Part shown: positions 16,956 through 26,277 of the stretch, piece by piece
Position numbering within the stretch: position 1 is the first letter of the stretch
Layout: each line of letters opens with the position of its first letter
Source of the DNA: Halieaceae bacterium UBA4452
Lineage (GTDB): Bacteria; Pseudomonadota; Gammaproteobacteria; Pseudomonadales; Halieaceae
Length of the DNA: 52,242 nt
Assembly (NCBI GenBank): GCA_002389505.1
Contig: DGPA01000026.1
Coordinates: forward strand, 1 to 52,242
Reading direction: 5' to 3'
Made by a program: the position numbers and the translations under genes
The notes under the pieces: model-generated
Database searches by the model: none
Told to the model about the DNA's origin: nothing
Seen by the model: the letters and a program-made list of their open reading frames with translations, nothing else

Positions 16956-18176
16956 TCACCTCACCATAGTATTTAAATCAAATATTGGCAGCAGAATGGC
17001 CATAACTATGGTCAGTACCAAGCCACCCATTACCACCACCATGAGTGGCTCAAAAAGGCCCATGACAGTGCCCAAGGTCATTTGAAGTTCGCGCTCTTGA
17101 TTGGCGGCTGAGCGCGACAACATGGCTTCGAGCTCGCCTGACGTTTCCCCCGACGCCACCATATGTACCATCATGGGCGGGAAAAAAGCTTCCTGAGACA
17201 GCGCACGATGCAGACTGCTGCCCTCCTGTACCCGCAGCGCAACGGTACTGGCGGATGCACGTAATACACGATTGGCCATGACTGCACCGGCAATCCGTAG
17301 GGCGTCCAATAGAGGTACACCACTGGCCATTAAAATACTCAAGGTCGAGGCGAATCGTGCGGTATCCATGCTAATTAATACGCCGCTTACTCCAGGGACG
17401 CGCAGCAGACCTTGGTGCCATACCACTTTGTTGCCCTCATGCTGTAGCAGCCGAGAAAATGCCACCGCCATGACCACCAGTATTAACAGCACCCACAGCC
17501 CATAATCCCGTAAAAAATCGCTCGTGGCGATAAGGCCCACTGTCAGTGGTGGTAGTGTTTGCTTCGTATGGGCAAAAATACCCACCAATTCAGGGACCAC
17601 AAACACCATTAAAGCGGTGACCACGGCAACCGCAACGGCGACCAGCACAAATGGATAAATCAACGCCATTTTCAGCTGCTGAGCGGTGTGTTGGCTATTC
17701 TCAGTGTAATCTGCCAACTGCTCCAACACCGGCCCAAGCTGCCCGGCCTGCTCCCCCGCGTGAACCATTGCTCGGTACATTTCCCCGAAGGCTTGGGGGA
17801 ACTGACCCATGGCGTTGGCTAAGGTATAGCCCTCTGACACACGGGAGCGGACCTGTAACAAAATCGTTTTGATTTTTGCCCTACGGGTTTGCTCAGCCGC
17901 GGCTTGCAAGCATTCGTCAAGGGGTAGTGCCGAAGCCACCAACGTCGCCAATTGCCGGGTTATCAAGGCGACTTCACCCACCTTTAAGCCCGGACGAAAG
18001 AGCGATAGACGAAAGCCTTTATTGCTTTTAAGGCGCACGCCCGCCACCTCGACCTCAATAGGTCGCAGCTGCTTCGTGCGCAGCTGACTACGTATATGGC
18101 GGTCTGAGTCTCCCTCAAGAACCCCCTTCACCACCTTGCCTTGACTGTTTAAGGCTTTGTAACGATAGGCAGCCAC
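16956..18176 (-). CDS. gspF: Type II secretion inner-membrane platform protein GspF
   Basis: The polytopic platform protein that is thought to transmit GspE ATPase movement to the pseudopilus. The 406 residues contain two homologous cytoplasmic GspF domains (about 70-190 and 275-395) and three membrane segments. Landmarks are YKALNSQGKVVKGVLEGDS at the start, the GEQAGQLGPVLEQLADY and SGETSGELEAMLSRSA repeats, and the final GLVLTIVMAILLPIFDLN helix. It resembles PilC at 49399 but is clearly the secretion paralogue by context. Confidence 0.95.
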   Translation of the reverse strand: MAAYRYKALNSQGKVVKGVLEGDSDRHIRSQLRTKQLRPIEVEVAGVRLKSNKGFRLSLFRPGLKVGEVALITRQLATLVASALPLDECLQAAAEQTRRAKIKTILLQVRSRVSEGYTLANAMGQFPQAFGEMYRAMVHAGEQAGQLGPVLEQLADYTENSQHTAQQLKMALIYPFVLVAVAVAVVTALMVFVVPELVGIFAHTKQTLPPLTVGLIATSDFLRDYGLWVLLILVVMAVAFSRLLQHEGNKVVWHQGLLRVPGVSGVLISMDTARFASTLSILMASGVPLLDALRIAGAVMANRVLRASASTVALRVQEGSSLHRALSQEAFFPPMMVHMVASGETSGELEAMLSRSAANQERELQMTLGTVMGLFEPLMVVVMGGLVLTIVMAILLPIFDLNTMVR

Positions 18177-18179
18177 CGC

Positions 18180-19739
18180 TTACGTCACCGCGGTCACGCG
18201 GAGAACCTCCTCTATAGTGGTTTCACCTGACAAAATCCGCCGTCGGCCATCGACATCAATCCCAGGATAACGCAGGCGCGCTGCCTCCAACATGGCTTGT
18301 TCACTCGCGCGCTCATGAATCATCAACCGCAAGGGTTCATCGATTTCTATCAGTTCATAAATGCCTGTCCGACCGCGATAGCCCGAATGATTACAGCGCT
18401 CACACCCCTCAGCCCTGTAAATAACTGCCTCTTCAGAATCTTGAAGGTGCAACAATTCTCGCTCCACAGCGCTCGGATGGTGCGCCACACGACACTCGAG
18501 ACACAGAAGCCGCACCAATCGTTGAGCCATCACCGCGAGGAGCGATGAGGATAATAAAAATGGCTCAACACCCATATCCTGCAGACGGGTTACTGCGCCA
18601 ATCGCCGTATTTGTGTGTAGCGTTGACAACACTAAATGGCCGGTCAATGACGCCTGTACGGCAATATCCGCGGTCTCTATATCACGAATTTCGCCGACCA
18701 TAATCACATCGGGGTCTTGGCGCAAAATAGCGCGCAGTCCGCGCGCAAACGTCATATCAACCTTGGTGTTAACTTGGGTTTGTCCCACTCCCGCCAGCAT
18801 GTACTCAACCGGATCTTCAATCGTTAGAATATTGCGCGAAGTCTGATTAATACTTGAAAGACCCGCGTAAAGGGTCGTTGTCTTACCCGAACCCGTGGGG
18901 CCGGTCACCAAGATAATACCGTGAGGACTTTGCAACCCGCGTCGATATGCCTCAGTGACTTGCTCATTCATATTTAACTGAGTGAGTTCTAGTTGACCTG
19001 CCTGCTTGTCTAATAAGCGCAGGACAATCCGCTCGCCATGCGCAGAGGGAATAGTCGACATACGAATATCAATGGCGTGGCCGGCAATGCGCACCGATAT
19101 TCGACCATCCTGAGGAATACGTTTCTCGGCAATATCGAGCTTGGCCATGACTTTGAGTCGCGATATCAACAGTGGCGCCAACATTCGATTGGGCGCTAAT
19201 ACTTCCTTTAGGACGCCGTCGATACGGTAACGGATGCTAAGACGATCCTCGAAGGTTTCAATATGAATATCCGATGCTTTCTCTTTCACCGCCTGCTGTA
19301 AAACAGCGTTGATAAGGCGGATGATCGGTGCATCATCCTCGGCGTCCATTAGATCCCCAAGATCCGGAATCTCATCCACCAATTGTGAGAGGTCGACATC
19401 GGCACTGATATCCTCTGCCATTTGTGCCGCTTCATTATTCGTGCGCTGATACGCGCGTGTAAGACGGGCCTGGAAATCTTGGCTATCACAACCCACGAGT
19501 TCGAACGCTGTGCCAACGAAGCGATTTACCTCCAGCAAGGTATCTTTGCCTATGGGTGGGCGGAAAAACACACGACAGCCGTGGCTCTGACGCTCAAGTA
19601 ACACACCTTTCGCTTTAGCAAAACTAAAGGGAAGCAATCCTTGGGCTGTAGCGGTCGAGTCAATCAGCGCCACGTCAGGCACAAGCTCCGTCACGTCTAC
19701 CAATCCATCCACGACCCTGTCGAGCTCAGGCTCACTCAC
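18180..19739 (-). CDS. gspE: Type II secretion ATPase GspE
   Basis: Hexameric cytoplasmic ATPase that powers pseudopilus assembly. Its 519 residues include an N-terminal GspL-binding part, then the core with KASDIHIE, the Walker A motif GPTGSGKTTTLY (280-290), the Asp box of IEDPVEY, the Walker B region ILRQDPDVIMVGEIRD and the His box TGHLVLSTLHTN. A four-cysteine zinc-binding loop (CLEC ... CERC) follows. The gene starts within 4 bases of the gspD stop. PilB is the pilus paralogue in this window. Confidence 0.96.
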   Translation of the reverse strand: MSEPELDRVVDGLVDVTELVPDVALIDSTATAQGLLPFSFAKAKGVLLERQSHGCRVFFRPPIGKDTLLEVNRFVGTAFELVGCDSQDFQARLTRAYQRTNNEAAQMAEDISADVDLSQLVDEIPDLGDLMDAEDDAPIIRLINAVLQQAVKEKASDIHIETFEDRLSIRYRIDGVLKEVLAPNRMLAPLLISRLKVMAKLDIAEKRIPQDGRISVRIAGHAIDIRMSTIPSAHGERIVLRLLDKQAGQLELTQLNMNEQVTEAYRRGLQSPHGIILVTGPTGSGKTTTLYAGLSSINQTSRNILTIEDPVEYMLAGVGQTQVNTKVDMTFARGLRAILRQDPDVIMVGEIRDIETADIAVQASLTGHLVLSTLHTNTAIGAVTRLQDMGVEPFLLSSSLLAVMAQRLVRLLCLECRVAHHPSAVERELLHLQDSEEAVIYRAEGCERCNHSGYRGRTGIYELIEIDEPLRLMIHERASEQAMLEAARLRYPGIDVDGRRRILSGETTIEEVLRVTAVT

Positions 19740-21775
19740 TCGCGCCCGCCCTCGCTGGCGTTTTCCTCAACGTCCAATAGCTGTTTTATTTGGGTCTCCC
19801 AAGTGGGAATCACCGGTATATTTCCATCATCTAGAAACATAAGGCCACGTTGGCGCCGCTCAAGCTGTTCATCTCGAATATAGCGATACTTTTCAGCAGT
19901 GGCACCGGCAAGATCATCGTCGTTTCTGACAATAGTGGCACGGATAAAGACCAGCAAATTAGACTTGGTCACCGACACCACATCATTGCGGAATAGACGG
20001 CCGAGCCACGGTATGCTCGATAGCCCCGGGACACCCTGCTGACTGTCTTGGATATCGTCTTTTACCAAACCACCAAGAACCACAATATCGCCATCGCGAG
20101 CCAGTACCTTGGTTTCTATCTTACGTTCATTGGTAATCACATCGGAGGCGGTGAGCACCTGCTGACTAATACTGGATACCTCTTGGGTAATATCCAGCAC
20201 CACCGAATCACCCTCGTTAATCTGGGGTGTGACCGTTAGCGTCACACCGACATTTTGCCGCTGGATGGTTTGAAATGGATTCTGCAGTGCACCATTGCCG
20301 CCCCCAGTGCTCGTATAAGAGCCGGTCACGAAAGGGACTTGCTGACCCACAGTAATATAAGCCTCTTCATTATCCAGAGTCAGGAGACTGGGTGTCGAGA
20401 GAATATTGGCATTGCCTTGAGTCTCCAGCGCATTAAGAATAACCGCCATCGATAGATCATCATCGACCAAGCCCCAACCTAATGTTGTTCCCGGCACCTG
20501 CGATAATGCACCGGTAAGATCGCGCACACCAATCTCGTTACTACTGTTGTCGTCCGGAAGAATGGCACTCGCGATGGCGGCATTGCGCTGCTGCTGAGAG
20601 GAACTGGTACTGACATTACTGCCAAACAAGCCGCTATCGTTAGCAAACAGCCACTGCAGACCCAATTCTTGGCCTTCAGAGATTTCCATTTCCACAATAA
20701 TGGCTTCGACCAATACTTGCGCTCGACGGATATCAAGGCGAGCGATGACGGCTTCTAAGGAGGCCATCTCATCGGCGTCGGCGGTGATAATAAGGGCGTT
20801 GGTACCCAGGTCCGCCTCAATGGTCGAATTTGAATTGGAACTGCGGGTCTTTTGACCGCCGTTATCCAAGGCTGTAATATTTTGCATCACTCGGGTTAAT
20901 ACTTCCGCGATATCACCGGCGTTAGCATATTCGAGATACACCACCTTAACATTACCGCTTTGCTCAAGGGGCGTGTCTAAGTAACGGATCAATTCCTTGA
21001 TGCGCTGCATATCGAGCTCATCCGCCGTGACCACCAGACTGTTGGTGCGCTTATCAGCGACCAAGGTCAACTCGTCATCAGTCTCCCCCGAGCCATTTGT
21101 CGATTTCTCGAGTGCCTCGAGCATGGCAACAATGTCTTCTGCGACACCGTATTTGAGTCGCACCACCTCAGTGCTCTCGATGGCCGTGCGGTCCATGCGA
21201 TCGATGATGTCCAAAATGCGATTAATATTGGAGCGAATATCCGAAATAATGATGGCGTTACTGGGTGCGTACGCAGCCATGTGCGCCTGCTGGGGGACCA
21301 ATGGCCGAAGCACTGGAATCAATTTTGCGGCCGAAACATTTTCTAGACGCACCACCTGAGTAACGTACTCATCGTTATTGCGCTGACTAGGGCCTTTATC
21401 TACGGGTACGGGGGCCGATCGCGCGTCTTTGTTGGGGATGACTCGAATGACCGCCCCCGATCGCACCGCTGTATAGCCGTGCACGTCAAGAATGGATAAA
21501 AACAGGTCATAGAGTTCCGCTTTCGACACGGGTTTAGATGAAATGACCTTGACCTTCCCCTTAACCGAAGGATCAATCACGATGGTGCTGCCGGTTATAT
21601 CAGCAACAAATTTTATGAACTCTTGAATATCGGTATCTTTCATATTCACCGTATAGTCTTGAGCCTGCACGGTGGAAACACCAACAGAGGTAGTCGAGAC
21701 CACAAAAGCCATGAGTAACGGGGCGGTTATCGCTAACAGTCTGCGACTTACAGTTTTCTTGGCTACCATTAACAT
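19736..21775 (-). CDS. gspD: Type II secretion outer-membrane secretin GspD
   Basis: The outer-membrane channel of the type II system, 679 residues. A signal peptide ends near ...STVQAQ, then come the N0 domain (YTVNMKDTDIQEFIKFVADI), repeated N1-N3 periplasmic domains (LENVSAAKLIPVLRPLVP, VRLKYGVAEDIVAMLEAL, VVYLEYANAGDIAEVLTRV), the secretin barrel, and the VPGLSSIPWLGRLFRND signature. The last 60 residues or so form the S-domain region that could bind a pilotin; no gspS is seen here. Confidence 0.95.
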   Translation of the reverse strand: MLMVAKKTVSRRLLAITAPLLMAFVVSTTSVGVSTVQAQDYTVNMKDTDIQEFIKFVADITGSTIVIDPSVKGKVKVISSKPVSKAELYDLFLSILDVHGYTAVRSGAVIRVIPNKDARSAPVPVDKGPSQRNNDEYVTQVVRLENVSAAKLIPVLRPLVPQQAHMAAYAPSNAIIISDIRSNINRILDIIDRMDRTAIESTEVVRLKYGVAEDIVAMLEALEKSTNGSGETDDELTLVADKRTNSLVVTADELDMQRIKELIRYLDTPLEQSGNVKVVYLEYANAGDIAEVLTRVMQNITALDNGGQKTRSSNSNSTIEADLGTNALIITADADEMASLEAVIARLDIRRAQVLVEAIIVEMEISEGQELGLQWLFANDSGLFGSNVSTSSSQQQRNAAIASAILPDDNSSNEIGVRDLTGALSQVPGTTLGWGLVDDDLSMAVILNALETQGNANILSTPSLLTLDNEEAYITVGQQVPFVTGSYTSTGGGNGALQNPFQTIQRQNVGVTLTVTPQINEGDSVVLDITQEVSSISQQVLTASDVITNERKIETKVLARDGDIVVLGGLVKDDIQDSQQGVPGLSSIPWLGRLFRNDVVSVTKSNLLVFIRATIVRNDDDLAGATAEKYRYIRDEQLERRQRGLMFLDDGNIPVIPTWETQIKQLLDVEENASEGGRE

Positions 21776-21789
21776 GTAACGCCGAACTC

Positions 21790-22800
21790 CTACTGAGTGC
21801 TTCCTAAACTAACAGATATCGATACCGGAGTACCATTGCGGTCAACATCGAAACTGGCTTCAGCTGCATCACGCATCAGTTGGTACAACTGCACGGTATT
21901 AGCTGGGTCGCTCAACGTTAAACCATTGACAGCGGTGATCACGTCACCCGCTTTAAACCCTAAGGCTCTAAACTGCTGCGTATCGCGCCCGGGCGCCACA
22001 CGATAGCCTGCAATACCGGCGTCCGTACGCACCGCAGAAATACGCACGACATCCGCAAGCGATTGAGGATTGTCGTAGAACTGTTGGCGGTATGCACTCG
22101 CCAATTGAGATCGATCGACGTCTCGCTCTGTTTGTGCAGATTTTTCATTTGCTGTCGGCACCTGGACAGGACCCACTTCCGTCGCACCCCGTGCGCGCAT
22201 GTTATCCAAAATGCCTTCTTCAAATAACCGAAGCAATTCATAGGTGCCATCGTTATCGATGACCACCTGTTTAGGCATCACCTTCGCCAGGCTTATGGCG
22301 CCACTCAATGGCAGCTTATCGCCGACTTTATAGTTTGCCTGTGTACCCTTGACTTCAATGACCGCCACGCCCAAGCCAGTGCTTGAAGATGCCAATACGC
22401 CCTGTAACAGCAGATCTAAGCGGGTCTCTTGCGCGCCATTTTCAATGCCATCACGGGAGCTCGTTGGCGCCACTTCATTGGGTAAGATCGTCTCAGCGTC
22501 TATCAGTGGCTCACCGAATAAGCCCAGCCCCAACAGATCATCTAGCTCAACGTTAATTGAGCTTTGCGACAGGCGCTGTACGATCGCTGGATTGATGGGA
22601 GCTGCGACTGTGGAGTCCACTGTCGCATCGGGTACTAGCGCCCAGAGAATTTGCGCGAAGCTGTAACACGACCAAATAGCCAATACTAACATCAGGGCAA
22701 GCTGCAGCTTTTGCACGCCCTCAGGTGCCCGCACGTGAGTGAGCAGCCACTGCATACCGGGCTGCAAGCGCATCACTAATGAGGGTCTACTAAGGCTCAT
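21790..22800 (-). CDS. gspC: Type II secretion system protein C (GspC) with PDZ domain
   Basis: GspC bridges the inner-membrane platform and the secretin and takes part in substrate selection. The 336 residues hold a cytoplasmic start, one membrane helix (about 33-52, LQLALMLVLAIWSCYSFAQI), the HR domain that binds GspD (about 130-195), and a C-terminal PDZ domain (about 240-335) with YRVAPGRDTQQFRALGFKAG and DVITAVNGLTL. It is the first gene of the twelve-gene operon. Confidence 0.92.
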   Translation of the reverse strand: MSLSRPSLVMRLQPGMQWLLTHVRAPEGVQKLQLALMLVLAIWSCYSFAQILWALVPDATVDSTVAAPINPAIVQRLSQSSINVELDDLLGLGLFGEPLIDAETILPNEVAPTSSRDGIENGAQETRLDLLLQGVLASSSTGLGVAVIEVKGTQANYKVGDKLPLSGAISLAKVMPKQVVIDNDGTYELLRLFEEGILDNMRARGATEVGPVQVPTANEKSAQTERDVDRSQLASAYRQQFYDNPQSLADVVRISAVRTDAGIAGYRVAPGRDTQQFRALGFKAGDVITAVNGLTLSDPANTVQLYQLMRDAAEASFDVDRNGTPVSISVSLGSTQ

Positions 22801-23078
22801 ATGGCACGGGTATTAAGGTCGATGCTGCCGAGTCATTGCAGACGCTTCGCCTTGTTGCTTCAATCGTCACCATGGTGGACACTCGGAATATACCTCGCTC
22901 TTATTATAACTGGCTCATAGCGTAACTGGATAGCAGTGCAATCCGCTAATGGTGCTGCCATGTTACCGCAATGTTCAGAGATTCGCTTTGAGCTTGGCGC
23001 TGCGTTTAGCCCTGATCTTAGTGACAGGATTTGCCGGACCAATCACTAGCCGCATAGGCTTTGCCCTGATAGCCGGAT
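22801..23078. other. Intergenic region between gspC and the thiamine operon
   Basis: This gap should hold the gsp operon promoter on - and the beginning of the thiamine operon control region on +. A perfect TATAAT on - (complement of 22903-22908) about 100 bases before gspC is the best -10 candidate, though its -35 is weak. A short frame on + from 22949 to 23140 encodes a hydrophobic peptide but ends inside the riboswitch, and I do not regard it as a gene. Confidence 0.45.
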
Positions 23079-23108
23079 TTTACACCCTCACTGTGGTTCC
23101 GATATACT
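23079..23108 (+). promoter_or_regulatory. Predicted sigma-70 promoter of thiamine operon
   Basis: TTTACA (23079-23084) and TATACT (23103-23108) are separated by 18 bases and lie just before the riboswitch. Each hexamer has one mismatch to consensus. Transcription would start near 23115, a few bases ahead of the aptamer P1 stem. Confidence 0.65.
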
Positions 23109-23118
23109 CCCGCCTACA

Positions 23119-23201
23119 CCTGCGGGGTGGCACTGCCTGAGATGTCCTAGTGAGGACAAACCCGTTGAACCTGAACCGGATAACGCCGGCGGAGGGACAG
23201 G
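23119..23201 (+). ncRNA. TPP riboswitch (thi-box)
   Basis: The thiamine pyrophosphate aptamer is readable base by base. CCTG (23119-23122) and CAGG (23198-23201) form P1. GCGGGGTGG and CTGAGAT (23137-23143) are the conserved P2/J elements. GTCCT-AGTG-AGGAC (23144-23157) forms the P3 hairpin. ACCCGTTGAACCTGA (23160-23174) and ACCGGATAACGCCGG form the conserved J2-4, P4 and P5 side. It precedes a TonB-dependent receptor and transport genes, as expected for thiamine control. Confidence 0.95.
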
Positions 23202-23206
23202 CCATC

Positions 23207-23265
23207 GACAGTTACTTCCAACACCAACTGTCTCTGCGCTGCTCCCATCAGCCTGTTGTGGGAGT
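23207..23265 (+). promoter_or_regulatory. Expression platform with Shine-Dalgarno-sequestering hairpin
   Basis: Two hairpins follow the aptamer. GACAGTT (23207-23213) pairs with AACTGTC (23226-23232). CTCCCA (23242-23247) pairs with TGGGAG (23259-23264), which is the ribosome site 10 bases before the TTG start at 23275. No T-run follows, so control is probably translational rather than by termination. CTGTCTC (23228-23234) can instead pair with GGGACAG of the aptamer's P1 strand (23194-23200), a possible ligand-dependent switch. The pairing scheme is inference. Confidence 0.5.
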
Positions 23266-23274
23266 AACGAGTCC

Positions 23275-25383
23275 TTGGCTTTGCATCAAAAATCACCACC
23301 TGCCTACTTACTGCGATCGATCCCCTTCGCCGCCGCTATGATTATATCTGTTATGGATGCTGCGCCCGCTCTCGCAGCACGTCAGCTTGAAGAGATCATC
23401 GTCACTGCAGCCCTTCAATCCGACGACGGAAAACGCAGCGCTGTTAGCGTTTTAGATCATCTCTTTATTGAGCAGCGCTCGGCTCAGCACATTGAGAACC
23501 TGTTGTCAGCAGTACCTAATGTCAACGTTGCCTCAGGCGCCTCTCGCGGCCGCTTTTTTCAGATCCGCGGTATAGGTGAGCGCAGTCAGTTTGTTGAACC
23601 CTTGAACGCCTCGGTTGCGCTGTTGCTCGATGGTATCGACTTGACGGGCATCGGTGGCGTCGCAACGACCTGGGATTTACAGCAAGTCGAAGTACTGCGA
23701 GGGCCACAAGGCACACTTTTCGGTGCCAATGCGCTCGCCGGCCTAATAAACCTGCGAAGCACTCCTCCCCGTAGCGGGCAAGACTTACGCGTCGAAGCCG
23801 GCGTCGAGAGCTACGCAGGTAGACGCTTTGGCTTAGCCGTAGGTGTCGCGTTAACGCCGCAGTGGTCTGGCCGAGTGGCCTTGCAGCAGTATCAGAGCGA
23901 TGGTTTTTTCGACAATCAATGGCTTAACACATCAAACACCAACGAGCGCGACGAGCTAACAGGGCGCGCCAGCTTACGCTACCGCAACGACCAGCAGCAG
24001 ATAGACGTTGCCCTATACCGATTCGAGATTGACAACGGTTATGACGCGTTCTCCCTCGACAATACGCGCAACACATTGTCCGACCAACCTGGGCGAGACC
24101 GAGCACTGACAGATGCAGCGCGGTTGCGCTGGGAGTGGTCGGGCAAGGTACGTTATACGCTGCAGGTAAGCCATGCTCAGTCCAACACGGAGTACAGCTA
24201 CGACGAGGATTGGAGCTACGTCGGTATTGCTCCCGGATGGGAATACAGCGCTGTCGATGACTACCGGCGCGACCGAACGATGACTAGCCTTGAGGGACGT
24301 GTTGAAGGCGATACGGCCAAGGGTAGCTGGGTCGCCGGCACTTACTGGCGTGATGAGCAAGAGGCTCTCAGACGAGATTACACGTACCTAGAAAGCGCTT
24401 TCGAGAGTGATCTCGGCATTGAAACCGCCGCCCTATTTGGACAGTTTTCAATCGACTTTGCACCCGCCCTGAGCGCCTATGTTGGTGCTCGCTGGGAGTA
24501 TCGTGGCTCCGAGTATGAAGATAGTAGCCAGGTTAATGAACGCTTTAGCGATACGCTGTGGAGCGGACGAGCAGGCCTTGAGTGGGCAGCCAATGCTCGC
24601 AATGACCTTTATGTCAGCGTCAGTCGTGGCGTTCGCGGGGGTGGCGTTAATGCGAATTTACTGGCTTCAATCAATGCGTTCCCTGAAGAGCTAGGCACTG
24701 ACTTTACCCCTCTTGGCTTTTTCGACGCCGAATCCCTCATCAATGCCGAAGTTGGCTGGGGCTGGAAAAATGCCCAGGGATCGCTCAGCAGCAAGATGAC
24801 ACTATTTAGTATGCGACGTAGCGACCAACAGGCTAAAAGCTCGCTGGTGATACCCCGCCCCGACGGCTCTACCGCGTTCATCGATTACACCAATAACGCC
24901 GTGCGTGGCAGCAGCAACGGCCTAGAGTGGCAGTTCGCTTGGGCCGCCACTGACGCGCTGGCAATGGAGGCTTCATTAGGCTTGCTCGACGCTCATTTCG
25001 ATAGCTATGTGACGGCCGATGGCGATGACCTTGCTGGTAGAGAGCAGCCTCACGCACCCAAAACAATGTCTCAGCTCGGACTTCATTGGCGCCCCTTCTC
25101 GTCGTGGCAAGCCGGCCTCGACGTGACGACTATGAGCGATTTTTACTTCTCCGACCGCCACGACACCAAGAGCCCCTCGAGAACGCTCTTTAATGGCTTC
25201 ATCGCGTGGCAAGGCGAGGTCTGGGGACTCCGTTTGTGGGGGCGCAATCTCACCGATGAAGATACCTTCGACCGGGGCTTTGGTAGCTTTGGCAACGATC
25301 CCCGCAAGGAGTACGCTGTCGAACCATACTATCAATACGGTGAACCTCGCATTGTCGGCTTGACCGCCACATACACACTGTAA
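23275..25383 (+). CDS. TonB-dependent outer-membrane receptor, probable thiamine uptake
   Basis: A 702-residue TonB-dependent receptor. A signal peptide ends near PALAA, followed by the TonB-box-like LEEIIVTA. The plug domain has IRGIGERSQFVEPLN and VEVLRGPQGTLFGANALAG. The C-terminal barrel closes with aromatic strands ending IVGLTATYTL. Its place behind a TPP riboswitch and ahead of PnuT and a thiamine kinase points to thiamine or a thiamine precursor as substrate; the sequence alone does not prove this. The TTG start at 23275 follows GGGAG at 10 bases. Confidence 0.88.
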   Translation: MALHQKSPPAYLLRSIPFAAAMIISVMDAAPALAARQLEEIIVTAALQSDDGKRSAVSVLDHLFIEQRSAQHIENLLSAVPNVNVASGASRGRFFQIRGIGERSQFVEPLNASVALLLDGIDLTGIGGVATTWDLQQVEVLRGPQGTLFGANALAGLINLRSTPPRSGQDLRVEAGVESYAGRRFGLAVGVALTPQWSGRVALQQYQSDGFFDNQWLNTSNTNERDELTGRASLRYRNDQQQIDVALYRFEIDNGYDAFSLDNTRNTLSDQPGRDRALTDAARLRWEWSGKVRYTLQVSHAQSNTEYSYDEDWSYVGIAPGWEYSAVDDYRRDRTMTSLEGRVEGDTAKGSWVAGTYWRDEQEALRRDYTYLESAFESDLGIETAALFGQFSIDFAPALSAYVGARWEYRGSEYEDSSQVNERFSDTLWSGRAGLEWAANARNDLYVSVSRGVRGGGVNANLLASINAFPEELGTDFTPLGFFDAESLINAEVGWGWKNAQGSLSSKMTLFSMRRSDQQAKSSLVIPRPDGSTAFIDYTNNAVRGSSNGLEWQFAWAATDALAMEASLGLLDAHFDSYVTADGDDLAGREQPHAPKTMSQLGLHWRPFSSWQAGLDVTTMSDFYFSDRHDTKSPSRTLFNGFIAWQGEVWGLRLWGRNLTDEDTFDRGFGSFGNDPRKEYAVEPYYQYGEPRIVGLTATYTL

Positions 25384-25409
25384 ATGTCGCACTGGAGAAT
25401 AAGTACCCC

Positions 25410-25676
25410 ATGCAAATAACCGCAGAACTCAGCCTTTACCCTTTGGCCGGTGACGTTAATGCCAACGTCCTCGCTTTTATTGACGATTTGACGGCTACCG
25501 GCGAAGTGTCGGTGGTGACTACTGCTTTGAGTACACAGCTTTCAGGTGGCGTTGAGGCGGTATTTTCGGCGGTTCAAGCAGCGCTCTGCCAAAGCTATGA
25601 ACGCGCAGGCCGACAAGTATTGGTGGCGAAATTTTTGCCCGGCTTCAGATCAGAGATAGGTCCCGAGAGCGACTGA
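25410..25676 (+). CDS. YkoF/MTH1187-type thiamine-binding protein
   Basis: An 88-residue ferredoxin-like protein of the thiamine-binding (YkoF/MTH1187) family. It has the family start ITAELSLYPL, a FIDDL helix, the STQLSGGVEAVFSAVQAAL segment and a final VLVAKFLPG strand. Related proteins bind thiamine or hydroxymethylpyrimidine, perhaps as a cytoplasmic carrier. Its position between the riboswitch-controlled receptor and PnuT supports this. It is small and shows no signal peptide. Confidence 0.75.
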   Translation: MQITAELSLYPLAGDVNANVLAFIDDLTATGEVSVVTTALSTQLSGGVEAVFSAVQAALCQSYERAGRQVLVAKFLPGFRSEIGPESD

Positions 25677-25680
25677 AGCA

Positions 25681-26277
25681 ATGGCAGCCCTCGAGCTTAT
25701 CGCGGTGGTTTTAGCGCTGATATATGTCCTTTTGGCCATTGCTGAACAGCGCTACTGCTGGCTGGCAGCGGGGCTGAGCGCGGCCCTGTACCTTGGGATT
25801 TTTTGGCGAGCAGCCCTGCTGATGGAAGCGGTTTTGCAACTCTTCTATGTGGTGATGGCTGGCTATGGCTGGTGGTGCTGGGGGACCCATGGCAGCGCCG
25901 ACGAACGGCCCATCAGGCGTTGGCCTTGGCGCCAGCATGTCACTGCGATAGCGGCTATTGGTGTGTTGAGTGGTATCTGTGGCAGCTTGCTAGATCGCTA
26001 CACCGAGGCCGCCCTGCCATGGCTCGATAGCCTCACCACCATTGGCGCACTCGTCACCACTTGGATGGTGGCCCAAAAACTGTTGGAAAACTGGCTTTAC
26101 TGGATAGTTATCGACGCGCTATCCATATACCTGTACCTCGCAAGAGATCTGCACCTCACCGCCGGCCTGTTTGCCCTTTACATCGCGCTGGCCTTTGTTG
26201 GTTGGTACACCTGGCGGCAGCACTATCGTCGTCAGCGGCCTGAGCAGGATGCTGGCACTGCCAGTAGCGCCCCATGA
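25681..26277 (+). CDS. pnuT: PnuC-family permease, probable thiamine transporter PnuT
   Basis: An inner-membrane protein of the PnuC family with about seven membrane segments in 198 residues. Family marks are the aromatic YGWWCWG stretch, the LTTIGALVTTWMVAQKLLENW segment (thr/aromatic vitamin-site region) and WLYWIVIDALSIYLYLA. PnuC members carry nicotinamide riboside, but members in TPP-riboswitch operons are called PnuT and transport thiamine by facilitated diffusion, trapped by phosphorylation. The kinase-like gene directly downstream (4-base overlap) fits this model. Confidence 0.85.
   Translation: MAALELIAVVLALIYVLLAIAEQRYCWLAAGLSAALYLGIFWRAALLMEAVLQLFYVVMAGYGWWCWGTHGSADERPIRRWPWRQHVTAIAAIGVLSGICGSLLDRYTEAALPWLDSLTTIGALVTTWMVAQKLLENWLYWIVIDALSIYLYLARDLHLTAGLFALYIALAFVGWYTWRQHYRRQRPEQDAGTASSAP

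Noticed and set aside
22949..23140. Small hydrophobic open frame before the thiamine operon
   Set aside because: It runs through the promoter and into the conserved TPP aptamer, has no ribosome site, and its hydrophobicity is likely chance.
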